This document shows, one piece after another, positions 1 to 6,374 of a stretch of DNA of 8,727 nt; the first letter of the stretch is position 1, and every line of letters begins with the position of its first letter. The DNA is from an uncultured Leptospiraceae bacterium (GTDB lineage Bacteria > Spirochaetota > Leptospiria > Leptospirales > Leptospiraceae). The position numbers were made by a program, and so were the translations under genes. Under the pieces are notes generated by a model. The model was not told the origin of the DNA and did not search any database. It saw only the letters and a list, made by a program, of their open reading frames with translations. The stretch is from contig CALDSP010000138.1 of the NCBI GenBank assembly GCA_937924465.1, positions 1 to 8,727 on the forward strand. Direction: 5' to 3'.

Positions 1-1
1 A

Positions 2-1039
2 AAATCTATTATTCATTCAAGAGAAGGAGCCATTCCCTCAACACTCGGAACTTTAGCTCTTATAATATCTGGAGTAAATGACGTATTACACTCTCAAATT
101 ATTATAAACACAGGCTATATTACCCCAATTGGTCTTTTTATATTTATCTTTTTCCAAGGGTATATGCTATCTGTAAGGTTCTCAAAAGCATTTAAAGATG
201 TAGAAGAGCTGTCAGAAAATTTACAAAATACAAATCTTGCATATAGTAAATTTGTACCTACAGGTTTTTTAAATCTCTTAGAAAAAAAGTCCATTACAAA
301 TATTGCATTAGGAGATCAAATTCAAAAAGACATGGCTGTTATGTTTGTAGATATTCGAGGTTTTACGACAGTTTCTTCCAATATGAGTCCTAAAGATAAT
401 TTTGATTTCATAAACTCTTATTTAAAAAACATAGGGCCCGTAATTCGAAAAAACAATGGATTCATAGATAAATATATTGGCGATGCAATTATGGCTTTAT
501 TTCCCAATAATTTGGAAGATGCCATTCAAACTAGTTTAGACATTCATCATACTTTATATCAAGTTAACAAAAAAAGAGTTCAAAAGGGATACTCTACTAT
601 TGCAGTTGGAATAGGAATCAATGTAGGAAACCTAATGCTTGGAATTATAGGAGAATCAGAAAGAATGGAAAGCACAGTAATTTCTGATGTAGTGAATGTT
701 GCTTCTAGAGTAGAAGGGCTATGTAAAATCTTTCAAACATCAATTTTAATTACAGAAGTTGCTTATCTTAGAATTAAAAATAAAAATTTATTTCCAATTC
801 GTTATATAGGAAAATCCTTTATAAGAGGCAAAGAAGAAGCAATCAAAATATATGAGGTAATCTCCGAAGATGAAGAAATTACACAAAAAAAACTTCTAAC
901 TAAAGAACTATTTGAAACTGCTATTAAGTATTTTGAGGAATATAATTTTGAGAAAGCAAAAATTAGTTTTGAAAAAGTTTTAGAACTCAATCCAAACGAT
1001 AAAACATCTAATTATTACTTAGGTCTTTGTGAAGGATAA
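2..1039 (+). CDS. 7TMR-DISM membrane-anchored class III adenylate cyclase, 5'-truncated by the window edge
   Basis: Predicted to convert ATP to cAMP in response to a signal sensed by a membrane domain. The frame is open from base 2 without a stop, so the ATG at 164 is internal. The first ~54 visible codons resemble the end of a 7TMR-DISM membrane region (...INTGYITPIGLFIF..., then RFSKAF) followed by a short helical linker. The cyclase domain begins near base 330. It has metal-binding Asp at 350-352 (FVDIRGFT) and 482-484 (YIGDAI), substrate Lys at 470-472, Thr at 674-676 where class IIIb enzymes carry their adenine-selecting Thr, and transition-state Asn (695-697) and Arg (707-709). The last ~50 residues form one TPR-like helical pair (FEKAKISFEKVLELNP). 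All catalytic residues are present, so it should be active. ATP rather than GTP specificity is inferred from the Lys/Thr pair. lepB follows after 48 bases in the same direction. Confidence 0.9.
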   Translation, partial: KSIIHSREGAIPSTLGTLALIISGVNDVLHSQIIINTGYITPIGLFIFIFFQGYMLSVRFSKAFKDVEELSENLQNTNLAYSKFVPTGFLNLLEKKSITNIALGDQIQKDMAVMFVDIRGFTTVSSNMSPKDNFDFINSYLKNIGPVIRKNNGFIDKYIGDAIMALFPNNLEDAIQTSLDIHHTLYQVNKKRVQKGYSTIAVGIGINVGNLMLGIIGESERMESTVISDVVNVASRVEGLCKIFQTSILITEVAYLRIKNKNLFPIRYIGKSFIRGKEEAIKIYEVISEDEEITQKKLLTKELFETAIKYFEEYNFEKAKISFEKVLELNPNDKTSNYYLGLCEG

Positions 1040-1050
1040 AAGAAGAAAAG

Positions 1051-1081
1051 TTGACCTAAAAAAACTTAGAAAAATTATAAC
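1051..1081 (+). promoter_or_regulatory. candidate sigma70-type promoter for lepB-atpZ
   Basis: TTGACC (1051-1056, five of six consensus bases) is followed 19 bases later by TATAAC (1076-1081); an alternative TTATAA at 1075 gives an 18-base spacer. Transcription would start at about 1087-1089, on top of the lepB ATG at 1088. No Shine-Dalgarno motif precedes that ATG, so a leaderless or near-leaderless message is possible. The composition is AT-rich, so chance matches are common. Confidence 0.35.
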
Positions 1082-1087
1082 ATTAAA

Positions 1088-2092
1088 ATGAAGAATTTTT
1101 CAGCTGGCTTTTCTTTTTTTCTAATTTTAGTATTTGTTTTGGCTTTCAAATCTTCCATTCTAGATGCCAACAATATTCCATCTGGTTCTATGCTTCCTAC
1201 TTTAAAAATAGGTGACTTTCTTTTTGTAAATAAAATGCGCTACTCCTTTCGTATGCCTTTTACGGAAAAAGAAATTTTTCGTTATGATGATCCAAAACGT
1301 GGAGACATTGTTACATTTATCCCTCCTGCTGGAGCCTTAGAAGAAGACAAATATTTACCACTGGATGAACAAGGAGAACCCAAAAGAGAAACTTTCCCTA
1401 TTATTGGGAAATTATTTGCAAAACGTTTTGTAAAAAGAGTAGTTGGAATGCCGGGAGATGAACTCCGTTTTTCTCAAAAACAAATGCAAACTTCAAGAGG
1501 AGATTATATAAGTTACACGTTTGTAGAGTATAAAGAAAAAGGTTCTAATGAATTCAAATCTTACAATCCCCAAGTAGTAGAAATGGGCAAAGAATTAGTT
1601 GACTTAGACAATGCCCGAGCACTTGGAAAAGGTCTTTTTGTAGAGACAAAAAGAGACTTTCAACATTTTGTTATGGAGGGAATTTACGAAACGTCTTTTA
1701 ATTACGTGAAGAGGCATTGTCCAAACTCAATTTGTAAAATTCCAGAAGGACATTATTTTGTAATGGGAGATAATCGAGATGACTCAAGTGACTCTCGATT
1801 TTGGGGACTTGTGAGACGAGATCAAATTTTAGGAAAAGCACTTATCATTTATTTTTCCATTAACTTTAAAGATAATACTTGCATGTTTAAAGAAATTCCA
1901 GACAACAATGATCTTGAAACAGCTTATCAATTTCGTTACAATGAATTCGAAATTCGTAAACACTGTCATGAGTTAGATATATTCCCCGATCCTGAAAGAG
2001 AAGATCGTTTGTCTATTTTGCAACGTTGGATTTTTTATAGAATTCCTAGAATGGAGATTCGTTGGAAGAGAATTGGTAAACTTTTAAAATGA
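1088..2092 (+). CDS. lepB: signal peptidase I (type I leader peptidase)
   Basis: Membrane serine protease (Ser/Lys dyad, family S26) that removes signal peptides from exported proteins on the outer face of the inner membrane. A single N-terminal membrane segment covers about residues 7-24. Family boxes appear in order: IPSGSMLPTL (30-39) with catalytic Ser34, KRGDIVTF (70-77), KRVVGMPGD (116-124) with general-base Lys116, and GDNRDDSSDSRFWG (227-240). Cys211 and Cys216 flank a short loop just before the last box, in the region where E. coli LepB has a disulfide. About 100 residues separate the Lys and GDNRD boxes, and roughly 80 residues follow the latter; as I recall, this long form is typical of Leptospira. 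The ATG is the only reasonable start, because the preceding gene's stop lies upstream in the same frame with no start codon between. No Shine-Dalgarno is visible. The stop overlaps the next gene's ATG. Confidence 0.95.
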   Translation: MKNFSAGFSFFLILVFVLAFKSSILDANNIPSGSMLPTLKIGDFLFVNKMRYSFRMPFTEKEIFRYDDPKRGDIVTFIPPAGALEEDKYLPLDEQGEPKRETFPIIGKLFAKRFVKRVVGMPGDELRFSQKQMQTSRGDYISYTFVEYKEKGSNEFKSYNPQVVEMGKELVDLDNARALGKGLFVETKRDFQHFVMEGIYETSFNYVKRHCPNSICKIPEGHYFVMGDNRDDSSDSRFWGLVRRDQILGKALIIYFSINFKDNTCMFKEIPDNNDLETAYQFRYNEFEIRKHCHELDIFPDPEREDRLSILQRWIFYRIPRMEIRWKRIGKLLK

Positions 2093-2283
2093 ATTTATAT
2101 GAAATCTCTAGCTTAGGAATTGAATTTGCTTTTATTGTAGTTGGATCTGTTTGGCTAGGAAATTACTTGGATGAAAAATTTTCCATCTCTCCTTTTGGTT
2201 TATTAGGATTTTCTATATTAGGTTTTTCTTATGGACTTTATTATATCATCCAACGTTCCAAAAAGCTAAAAAATAAATCATGA
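2089..2283 (+). CDS. atpZ: AtpZ/ATPase gene 1-type two-helix membrane protein
   Basis: Small 64-residue protein of the AtpZ (F0F1-ATPase gene 1) type, thought to assist assembly of or ion supply to ATP synthase in the inner membrane. Two membrane helices are predicted at about residues 8-24 and 36-54. Between them lies the family-like signature GSVWLGNYLDEKF (Gly-x-x-Trp-x-Gly-x-x-Leu-Asp), then a Gly-rich second helix and a basic tail. Its ATG overlaps the lepB TGA as ATGA, implying translational coupling. In many bacteria atpZ precedes atpI and atpB; here the next gene is convergent, so it is detached from any atp operon visible in the window. Family assignment rests on length, topology and the loop signature. 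A different small two-helix protein is possible. Confidence 0.75.
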   Translation: MNLYEISSLGIEFAFIVVGSVWLGNYLDEKFSISPFGLLGFSILGFSYGLYYIIQRSKKLKNKS

Positions 2284-2287
2284 TAAG

Positions 2288-2309
2288 AAAATTCAGTTTT
2301 GAGAATTTT
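2288..2309. terminator. candidate weak bidirectional terminator between convergent genes
   Basis: Perfect 7-base inverted repeat AAAATTC / GAATTTT (2288-2294 and 2303-2309) with an 8-base loop, at the junction of two convergent genes whose stops are 9 bases apart. The stem is AT-rich and overlaps the stop codon and last codons of the - strand gene. The A and T runs belong to the stem arms, and no clear separate T tract follows, so function is uncertain. Confidence 0.25.
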
Positions 2310-2949
2310 GTAAATGTGGAAACATTTTAAATAAATAATCCCATTCTTTTATTTCCACTTCCTTATAAAAGGCTTGAAAAATTTCTAAGCTCACAGTAAG
2401 GCAGGCATAGTAACCTTCTTCTACAATAGCAAATAAAGGATAAATTCCAAGTACTTTAGACATAAAACGAACAGGCTTTAAAATTACAGAATTAATTGGT
2501 CTATGTGCTAGTTCATAAAACTGCGTTAAATTTCGTAAAACATACTTAAGTTGCTTAGCACGAAGTTCAGCCTCTCCCATTTCTTGAAAGAGTTCATCAT
2601 AAGTTTGACGCGAAATTTGAGTTCCGGGCTTCCAACCTTTTTTTAATAATAGTTCAGCCATTTTTTTATCTAGCTCATCTGTAATTTGATGAAGTTCCAT
2701 AAGTTGTTCCATGCTTTCTCGTGTAGATTCTTTGATCATACTTTTTACTTTATCAAAACCACTGTAAGCAATCTCAATCCACTCTTGAGCTCCATCCATA
2801 TTGTATACTTTTTCAAAAAAAAATTGAACCATTCGAAGAGTCTCTGGTTGATTGAAATAACGAAAATAAAACTCATGAAATCTTTCAATTTGAGCACGAA
2901 TGATTTCTTTCTTTGCTTCTTGGAGATCTAATTCAGTAAAAGTTGCCAT
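2293..2949 (-). CDS. conserved protein of unknown function, FFLxxxY-type family
   Basis: 218 residues, probably cytosolic and mostly alpha-helical; no signal peptide. The function is not known. From memory it resembles an uncharacterised family common in proteobacteria with the same order of motifs: an N-terminal FYxRY, then an FFLxDLY-like motif (here FFFEKVY, residues 43-49), then a helix of the type L-ELH-x-x-S/T-x-x-L-D-x-x-M (LMELHQITDELDKKM, 83-97), then a C-terminal segment ending in hydrophobic helices (about residues 150-205; PVRFMSKVLGIYPLFAIVEEGY). The C-terminal stretch could sit against the membrane but has no clear membrane helix. It is the second gene of a two-gene unit, starting 3 bases after the lipoprotein stop, so the two are probably co-transcribed. 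The ATG at 2949 is the first in-frame start after that stop; no strong Shine-Dalgarno precedes it, suggesting coupling. Confidence 0.8.
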   Translation of the reverse strand: MATFTELDLQEAKKEIIRAQIERFHEFYFRYFNQPETLRMVQFFFEKVYNMDGAQEWIEIAYSGFDKVKSMIKESTRESMEQLMELHQITDELDKKMAELLLKKGWKPGTQISRQTYDELFQEMGEAELRAKQLKYVLRNLTQFYELAHRPINSVILKPVRFMSKVLGIYPLFAIVEEGYYACLTVSLEIFQAFYKEVEIKEWDYLFKMFPHLQNSQN

Positions 2950-2952
2950 AAA

Positions 2953-3612
2953 CTATTTCAATACAAGAGAGAATCTTTTATTTTTATAAATATATGTCAA
3001 TACAAGTTTGTTTGGATTTGTAAGAATCTCTAGTTTTTGTTCTTTTTCATTGAAATGAAAAGTAGAATAACGATTCTCTTGTAAAAAATTTTTTTGAGAA
3101 AGCTCTTCCATACCGCTAAAAATGATTTCTCCTTCTCTTAAAACAAGGGGAACTGAAGCTAAAGGAAGGGGAGGTTCCTCTGTAAGAATTTCTAAAAATA
3201 TACTATAAAATGGATCGTTCATGAGTTGAAAAAATTCAATTTTTTGAATGATACAAAATTCTTTTGGATTAGAATAATTTTTTGCTAACCAAGTTTTACT
3301 CTTTGAGTCATATTCATATTTTCCATACAAGGGACTTGTAAAAATAATTTTTTTATACAATTTAGGCAATCCATTTTCAAAATAAATCAAAACAAGAATT
3401 TCTTGATTGATATTGCGTAAAATATACACCTTTTGAGGCAAAGGCAAATTTGAAAATTGAATTTCCTTTTCATAAAGAATTTCAATTCTTTGAATTTGAT
3501 TTTCTTCAAAAATAAGTTTAGAAATTTGTTCTTCTAGATTAGAATGTTTACAAGTAAAGAAAAATAGGATAAGTATGAGATTTAAATATAATAGATTTCG
3601 TTTTGATTGCAT
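2953..3612 (-). CDS. putative lipoprotein of unknown function
   Basis: 219 residues. A basic N-terminus (MQSKR) and a hydrophobic stretch (residues 7-19) lead to Cys21 in LFFFTC. This fits a relaxed spirochaetal lipobox, where the residues before Cys vary more than in E. coli, so lipidation at Cys21 and an envelope location are likely. Thr at -1 is less usual than Gly, Ala or Ser. The mature part is rich in charged and aromatic residues with alternating hydrophobic patterning, suggesting beta structure (for example KQKVYILRN-like and KLVLTYIYKNKRFSLVLK-like strands), and it has no further Cys except one near residue 120. I recognise no named domain. It is the first gene of a two-gene unit with the FFLxxxY-type protein 3 bases downstream, and a plausible promoter lies about 45 bases upstream of the ATG. 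Mixed or low-complexity segments make homology hard to judge by eye. Confidence 0.75.
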   Translation of the reverse strand: MQSKRNLLYLNLILILFFFTCKHSNLEEQISKLIFEENQIQRIEILYEKEIQFSNLPLPQKVYILRNINQEILVLIYFENGLPKLYKKIIFTSPLYGKYEYDSKSKTWLAKNYSNPKEFCIIQKIEFFQLMNDPFYSIFLEILTEEPPLPLASVPLVLREGEIIFSGMEELSQKNFLQENRYSTFHFNEKEQKLEILTNPNKLVLTYIYKNKRFSLVLK

Positions 3613-3655
3613 TTGTTCTTAGTTTTTTAGGGGATGCAATAAAGTCATCTTTTTT

Positions 3656-3684
3656 AATTTATTTGATAATTTTAAAATTTTCAA
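3656..3684 (-). promoter_or_regulatory. candidate sigma70-type promoter for the lipoprotein gene pair
   Basis: Read on the - strand, TTGAAA (3684-3679) is followed after exactly 17 bases by TAAATT (3661-3656), which matches the TAnnnT core of a -10 box. Transcription would begin near 3649, giving an untranslated leader of about 36 bases before the ATG at 3612. The spacer holds a 12-base AT-only palindrome (AATTTTAAAATT, 3668-3679), which could be an operator or simply chance in AT-rich DNA. Confidence 0.4.
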
Positions 3685-3784
3685 ATTAAACAAAGCAAAC
3701 TATGTCTTATGATTGAATAGCAAAATAAAATTTCACTTCACAAATAAGTTTACGTTACGTGACAGATATAAAAATAATAAATTA

Positions 3785-3800
3785 GAAATTTAAAAATTTC
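3785..3800 (-). terminator. candidate weak terminator hairpin at the end of the PAS-GAF cyclase gene
   Basis: Inverted repeat GAAATT / AATTTC (3785-3790 and 3795-3800, loop of 4) overlaps the cyclase stop codon. On the - strand it is followed by a T-rich run (TAATTTATTATTTTTATA). The stem is short and AT-rich, so strength is doubtful. The T-rich tail is the better part of the evidence. Confidence 0.3.
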
Positions 3801-5376
3801 AAGTTTTTACTTTAGCTTTAGTTATGAAATAAACAGGAATAGGACTAGATTTATGCTTGGCTTGTAATATATGTCTTTTAGAAACTTGAACATTTTCAAA
3901 GAGATTTCTATCAATTGTATTTAAAAAAGTTTCACTTGCAAGAATAGAATTTGGTTTACTTGCTTTTTCAAGCCTTTGAGTTGTGTTTACAGTATCTCCA
4001 ATTAAAGTAAAATCTTTTCGGAACTCGCCTCCTAAATTAGTCTGCACTACCTCCCCGCAATGAATTCCAATTCTTGCTGATAATTGATGAGGATTTCTTT
4101 CTTTAGAATCTAGAATTTCTAAAATTTTTACTCCTGTTTTAAAACATTGTTTAGGATCTTCAAAATATGCAAAGATCGCATCTCCTATAAATTTATCAAC
4201 ATCGCCGTTGTTTTTGTAAATCTCCCCTACAATTTCTTTAAATAAAGAATCGATTATTTCTACTATAATCTCTGGACTTTCATTTTCAGATAAACCTGTA
4301 AAATTCACTACATCTAAGAAAATCAAATACAAGTATTTTCTTGTTATAATTTTTTTATGATTTGCCTCCGTTGGATTTTGCGTTAAACTTTCTATGAATT
4401 CCTTGGCATAAGAATATGTACTCTTGGAAGAATACATTCTCATATGTTGAAGAATAAGATAAACTTCCATGCTTAGTTTTTCTAATTTTTCTTGTTGTTT
4501 AAATTTATAAATAATACTCCCAAGTAAATTTCCAAGTAATTTTAAAAATTGAACTTCTATGTCTTTTTTAATATGTTCATGTTCCACATACAAAAATAAA
4601 ACTCCAAGGAGCTCCTCATTAAACATTAAAGGAACATTATAGTGTCCATGAGGTGTCATACCTGCAGGTCGGTTTTCGTGTTCGTTATCTACACAGGATT
4701 TAAATATGATTTCTTGTCTTAAAGCAGCTCTTCCACACAAACACCTTCCCGTTGGAACTCGATTGCACATTTCTAGAAGACTTTGTCCAACTCCAGTGTG
4801 GACAAACATTTCTAGTTCTTGCTTGTCAGAGTTCCAAAGCATAATACCTCCCTTTTTCTGTACTTCTAACCAAGGAAGTTCTAAAATTTTTTTTAAAGCA
4901 AAATCTAAAATGGCTTTCAAATCATTTGAGTCATAGTAAAAAGCCAAAACTTCATACAACTTTGAAAAAACTTGATCTCGTTCATAACCAACCATAATGC
5001 TAGTGATTTCTTTTCTTATGGAAATGTACTCAAGAATTTCTTCAGAGTTGTTTGGATCAAAAATGGGGAAAATAGTTGCAATTACCCAATAAAATCCACC
5101 TTCTTTCGTTTTGTTTTTTACAAGTCCCTTCCAAGGCTTTTTATGTTCTTTGATTGTTGTCCAAAGATCCTTAAAAAGGCTTTTAGGCATATCAGGATGC
5201 CTAACTATATTGTGAGGTTTACCAAGGAGTTCTTCCCGAGAGTATCCGCTTATTTTGCAAAATAAGTCATTTGCGTACGTAATTCTACCTTTAGGATCTG
5301 CTTTTGTAATAATAAATTCACTATCAAACAAATCAACTAATTGATTTTTAAATGAGTCCCTTAGATGCTGAATCAT
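3799..5376 (-). CDS. PAS-GAF-class III adenylate cyclase, Aer-like FAD-type PAS
   Basis: Soluble 525-residue sensor enzyme predicted to make cAMP. Domains in order: PAS (about 15-125), GAF (about 135-290), helical linker (about 295-345), class IIIb cyclase (about 350-495). The PAS carries the motif pattern of the FAD-binding PAS of the aerotaxis receptor Aer: YANDLFC with Asn36, IVRHPDMP with Arg59, His60 and Asp62, and WKGLVKN with Trp82. This suggests a redox or oxygen input. The GAF has CLCG (Cys212, Cys214), Cys228, His233 and PHGHY (His243, His245), which could bind a metal or act as a redox switch; that is inference. The cyclase has Asp355 and Asp399 (metals), Lys395 and Thr457 (adenine selection), Asn464 and Arg468, so it looks active. 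No membrane helix is seen. The ATG at 5376 is preceded by a G-rich AGGGGGAAAG (5396-5387) at a rather long distance. It stands alone between two gaps, so it is probably monocistronic. Confidence 0.92.
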   Translation of the reverse strand: MIQHLRDSFKNQLVDLFDSEFIITKADPKGRITYANDLFCKISGYSREELLGKPHNIVRHPDMPKSLFKDLWTTIKEHKKPWKGLVKNKTKEGGFYWVIATIFPIFDPNNSEEILEYISIRKEITSIMVGYERDQVFSKLYEVLAFYYDSNDLKAILDFALKKILELPWLEVQKKGGIMLWNSDKQELEMFVHTGVGQSLLEMCNRVPTGRCLCGRAALRQEIIFKSCVDNEHENRPAGMTPHGHYNVPLMFNEELLGVLFLYVEHEHIKKDIEVQFLKLLGNLLGSIIYKFKQQEKLEKLSMEVYLILQHMRMYSSKSTYSYAKEFIESLTQNPTEANHKKIITRKYLYLIFLDVVNFTGLSENESPEIIVEIIDSLFKEIVGEIYKNNGDVDKFIGDAIFAYFEDPKQCFKTGVKILEILDSKERNPHQLSARIGIHCGEVVQTNLGGEFRKDFTLIGDTVNTTQRLEKASKPNSILASETFLNTIDRNLFENVQVSKRHILQAKHKSSPIPVYFITKAKVKT

Positions 5377-5550
5377 GTTAAAAAATCTTTCCCCCTATCA
5401 AATGATTAGCTTAATAATCGAAATAAAGATTTCAATATAATTTTATATAATTAGATCATGATTTTTTACGGAATTTTTAAAATTATTGAGTTGTAAAATT
5501 TTTTGTAAAAATATATTTCCTCTATAGAATTTAAGTAAATGATATGAACG

Positions 5551-5568
5551 AACAACATTTTTGTTGTT
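5551..5568 (-). terminator. candidate terminator hairpin ending the five-gene run
   Basis: Perfect 7-base inverted repeat AACAACA / TGTTGTT (5551-5557 and 5562-5568) with a TTTT loop (AAAA on the transcribed - strand), directly at the stop codon (5570-5568) of the alpha/beta hydrolase. It is the most GC-containing hairpin in this gap. The following - strand bases (CGTTCATATCATTT) are T-rich but not a clean T tract. The gap up to 5377 holds AT-rich sequence with two copies of TTGTAAAA (5491-5498, 5503-5510) and no convincing promoter. Confidence 0.4.
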
Positions 5569-6371
5569 TACTCTAATAAAAATTTTTGAATTGATTTTTC
5601 CTTTAACTGAAAATCTGATAGATTGTTGTGCCTGCCATAAGATATTTCTACATAATGAATTTTACTGCCTAGTTCTTGAAACTTTCGTCCCATGTCTACA
5701 GGGATAATCTCATCTAAACCTCCATGTAATACAAGAGTTTTTCCATTAAATTTTTTTACATACTCAAATGTATTTAATTTATAAGATAAAAGAAAGGAAG
5801 GTATGAAAGGAAAATAAATTTTTGCAAGTTCAGGTAAAGATGTATAAGGAGTTTCTAATATAAGTCGATTTGTATTTTTCTCTTGAGCAAGTTTTGCCGC
5901 AATTCCTGTTCCAATCGAACGGCCATAAGGTAAAATCTCTTTATCATTAAATCGAAACTTTAAATATTCATAAATTTCCAAAGCATCTGAATGGAGAAGT
6001 TTTTCTGTGGGTTCTCCTTCACTTTTTCCAAAACCTCTATAATCAAAAATAAATACATTCCATCCTAATGGTAAAAATTCACCTGCAACATAACCCCAAC
6101 TTCTTAAACTCTCTGCATTTCCATGAAAATAAAAAATTATACCGTTATCTTGATTACTTGGAAAATACAAGGCACTAATTTTTATCTTATCTTTCATTAT
6201 GAGCGTAATTTCTTCAAATTTATAAGGAAAAGAAAAAGTGAAATCTTTTGGTAATTTTTCGGGATAAAAAATAAGGGCTTGTTCAATTTTTTTAAATACA
6301 CTCAATGAAAAAATTCCTAAGACTGAAAACGCAATCAAAGTATAAAAATAAGATAAAGAAAACTTATGCAA
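5568..6371 (-). CDS. membrane-anchored alpha/beta hydrolase (BEM46-like serine hydrolase)
   Basis: Serine hydrolase of unknown substrate (esterase, lipase or thioesterase-like). An N-terminal hydrophobic helix (about residues 7-26) anchors it to the membrane or acts as an uncleaved signal. The alpha/beta fold shows the oxyanion motif FHGNAES (82-88), DYRGFGKSEG (110-119), the nucleophile elbow GRSIG with Ser152, Asp220 in HGGLDEIIP and His248 in GRHNN, so the triad is complete. The layout (short anchor, HGN, DYRGFG, RSIGTG) resembles the BEM46/ABHD13-type family. The start is TTG at 6371: the motB-like stop lies in the same frame only one codon upstream, there is no ATG before residue 59, and a good AAGAAGGA Shine-Dalgarno (6386-6379) sits 7 bases away. 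It is the last gene of the five-gene run. Only 3 bases separate it from the MotB-like gene, and a hairpin follows its stop. Confidence 0.88.
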   Translation of the reverse strand: MHKFSLSYFYTLIAFSVLGIFSLSVFKKIEQALIFYPEKLPKDFTFSFPYKFEEITLIMKDKIKISALYFPSNQDNGIIFYFHGNAESLRSWGYVAGEFLPLGWNVFIFDYRGFGKSEGEPTEKLLHSDALEIYEYLKFRFNDKEILPYGRSIGTGIAAKLAQEKNTNRLILETPYTSLPELAKIYFPFIPSFLLSYKLNTFEYVKKFNGKTLVLHGGLDEIIPVDMGRKFQELGSKIHYVEISYGRHNNLSDFQLKEKSIQKFLLE

Positions 6372-6374
6372 GTT

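Noticed and set aside
164..166. ATG at 164 as the start of the first cyclase gene
   Set aside because: The same frame is open back to base 2 and encodes 7TM-like helices; no ribosome binding site precedes this ATG.
3668..3679. Palindrome AATTTTAAAATT as an operator
   Set aside because: AT-only palindromes of this size are expected in such AT-rich DNA; kept only as a note in the promoter entry.
3752..3761. Ten-base ACGTTACGTG also found inverted at 7068-7077
   Set aside because: Dozens of shared 10-mers are expected by chance in a window this size, and the second copy is coding sequence in the MotB-like gene.
3734..3762. CRP-like half-sites (TCACA, CGTGA) near a cyclase gene
   Set aside because: The halves are not paired as TGTGA-6-TCACA in the right orientation.
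4706..5265. Open frames on the + strand inside the PAS-GAF cyclase gene
   Set aside because: They are antisense to a gene with clear domain motifs, have no ribosome binding site and encode no recognisable protein.
5391..5395. Run of five C (G on the - strand) before the cyclase start as a phase-variable tract
   Set aside because: Too short for slippage-driven switching; more likely part of the ribosome binding region.
5491..5510. Two TTGTAAAA copies 12 bases apart as regulatory repeats
   Set aside because: Short AT-rich direct repeat with no link to a convincing promoter.
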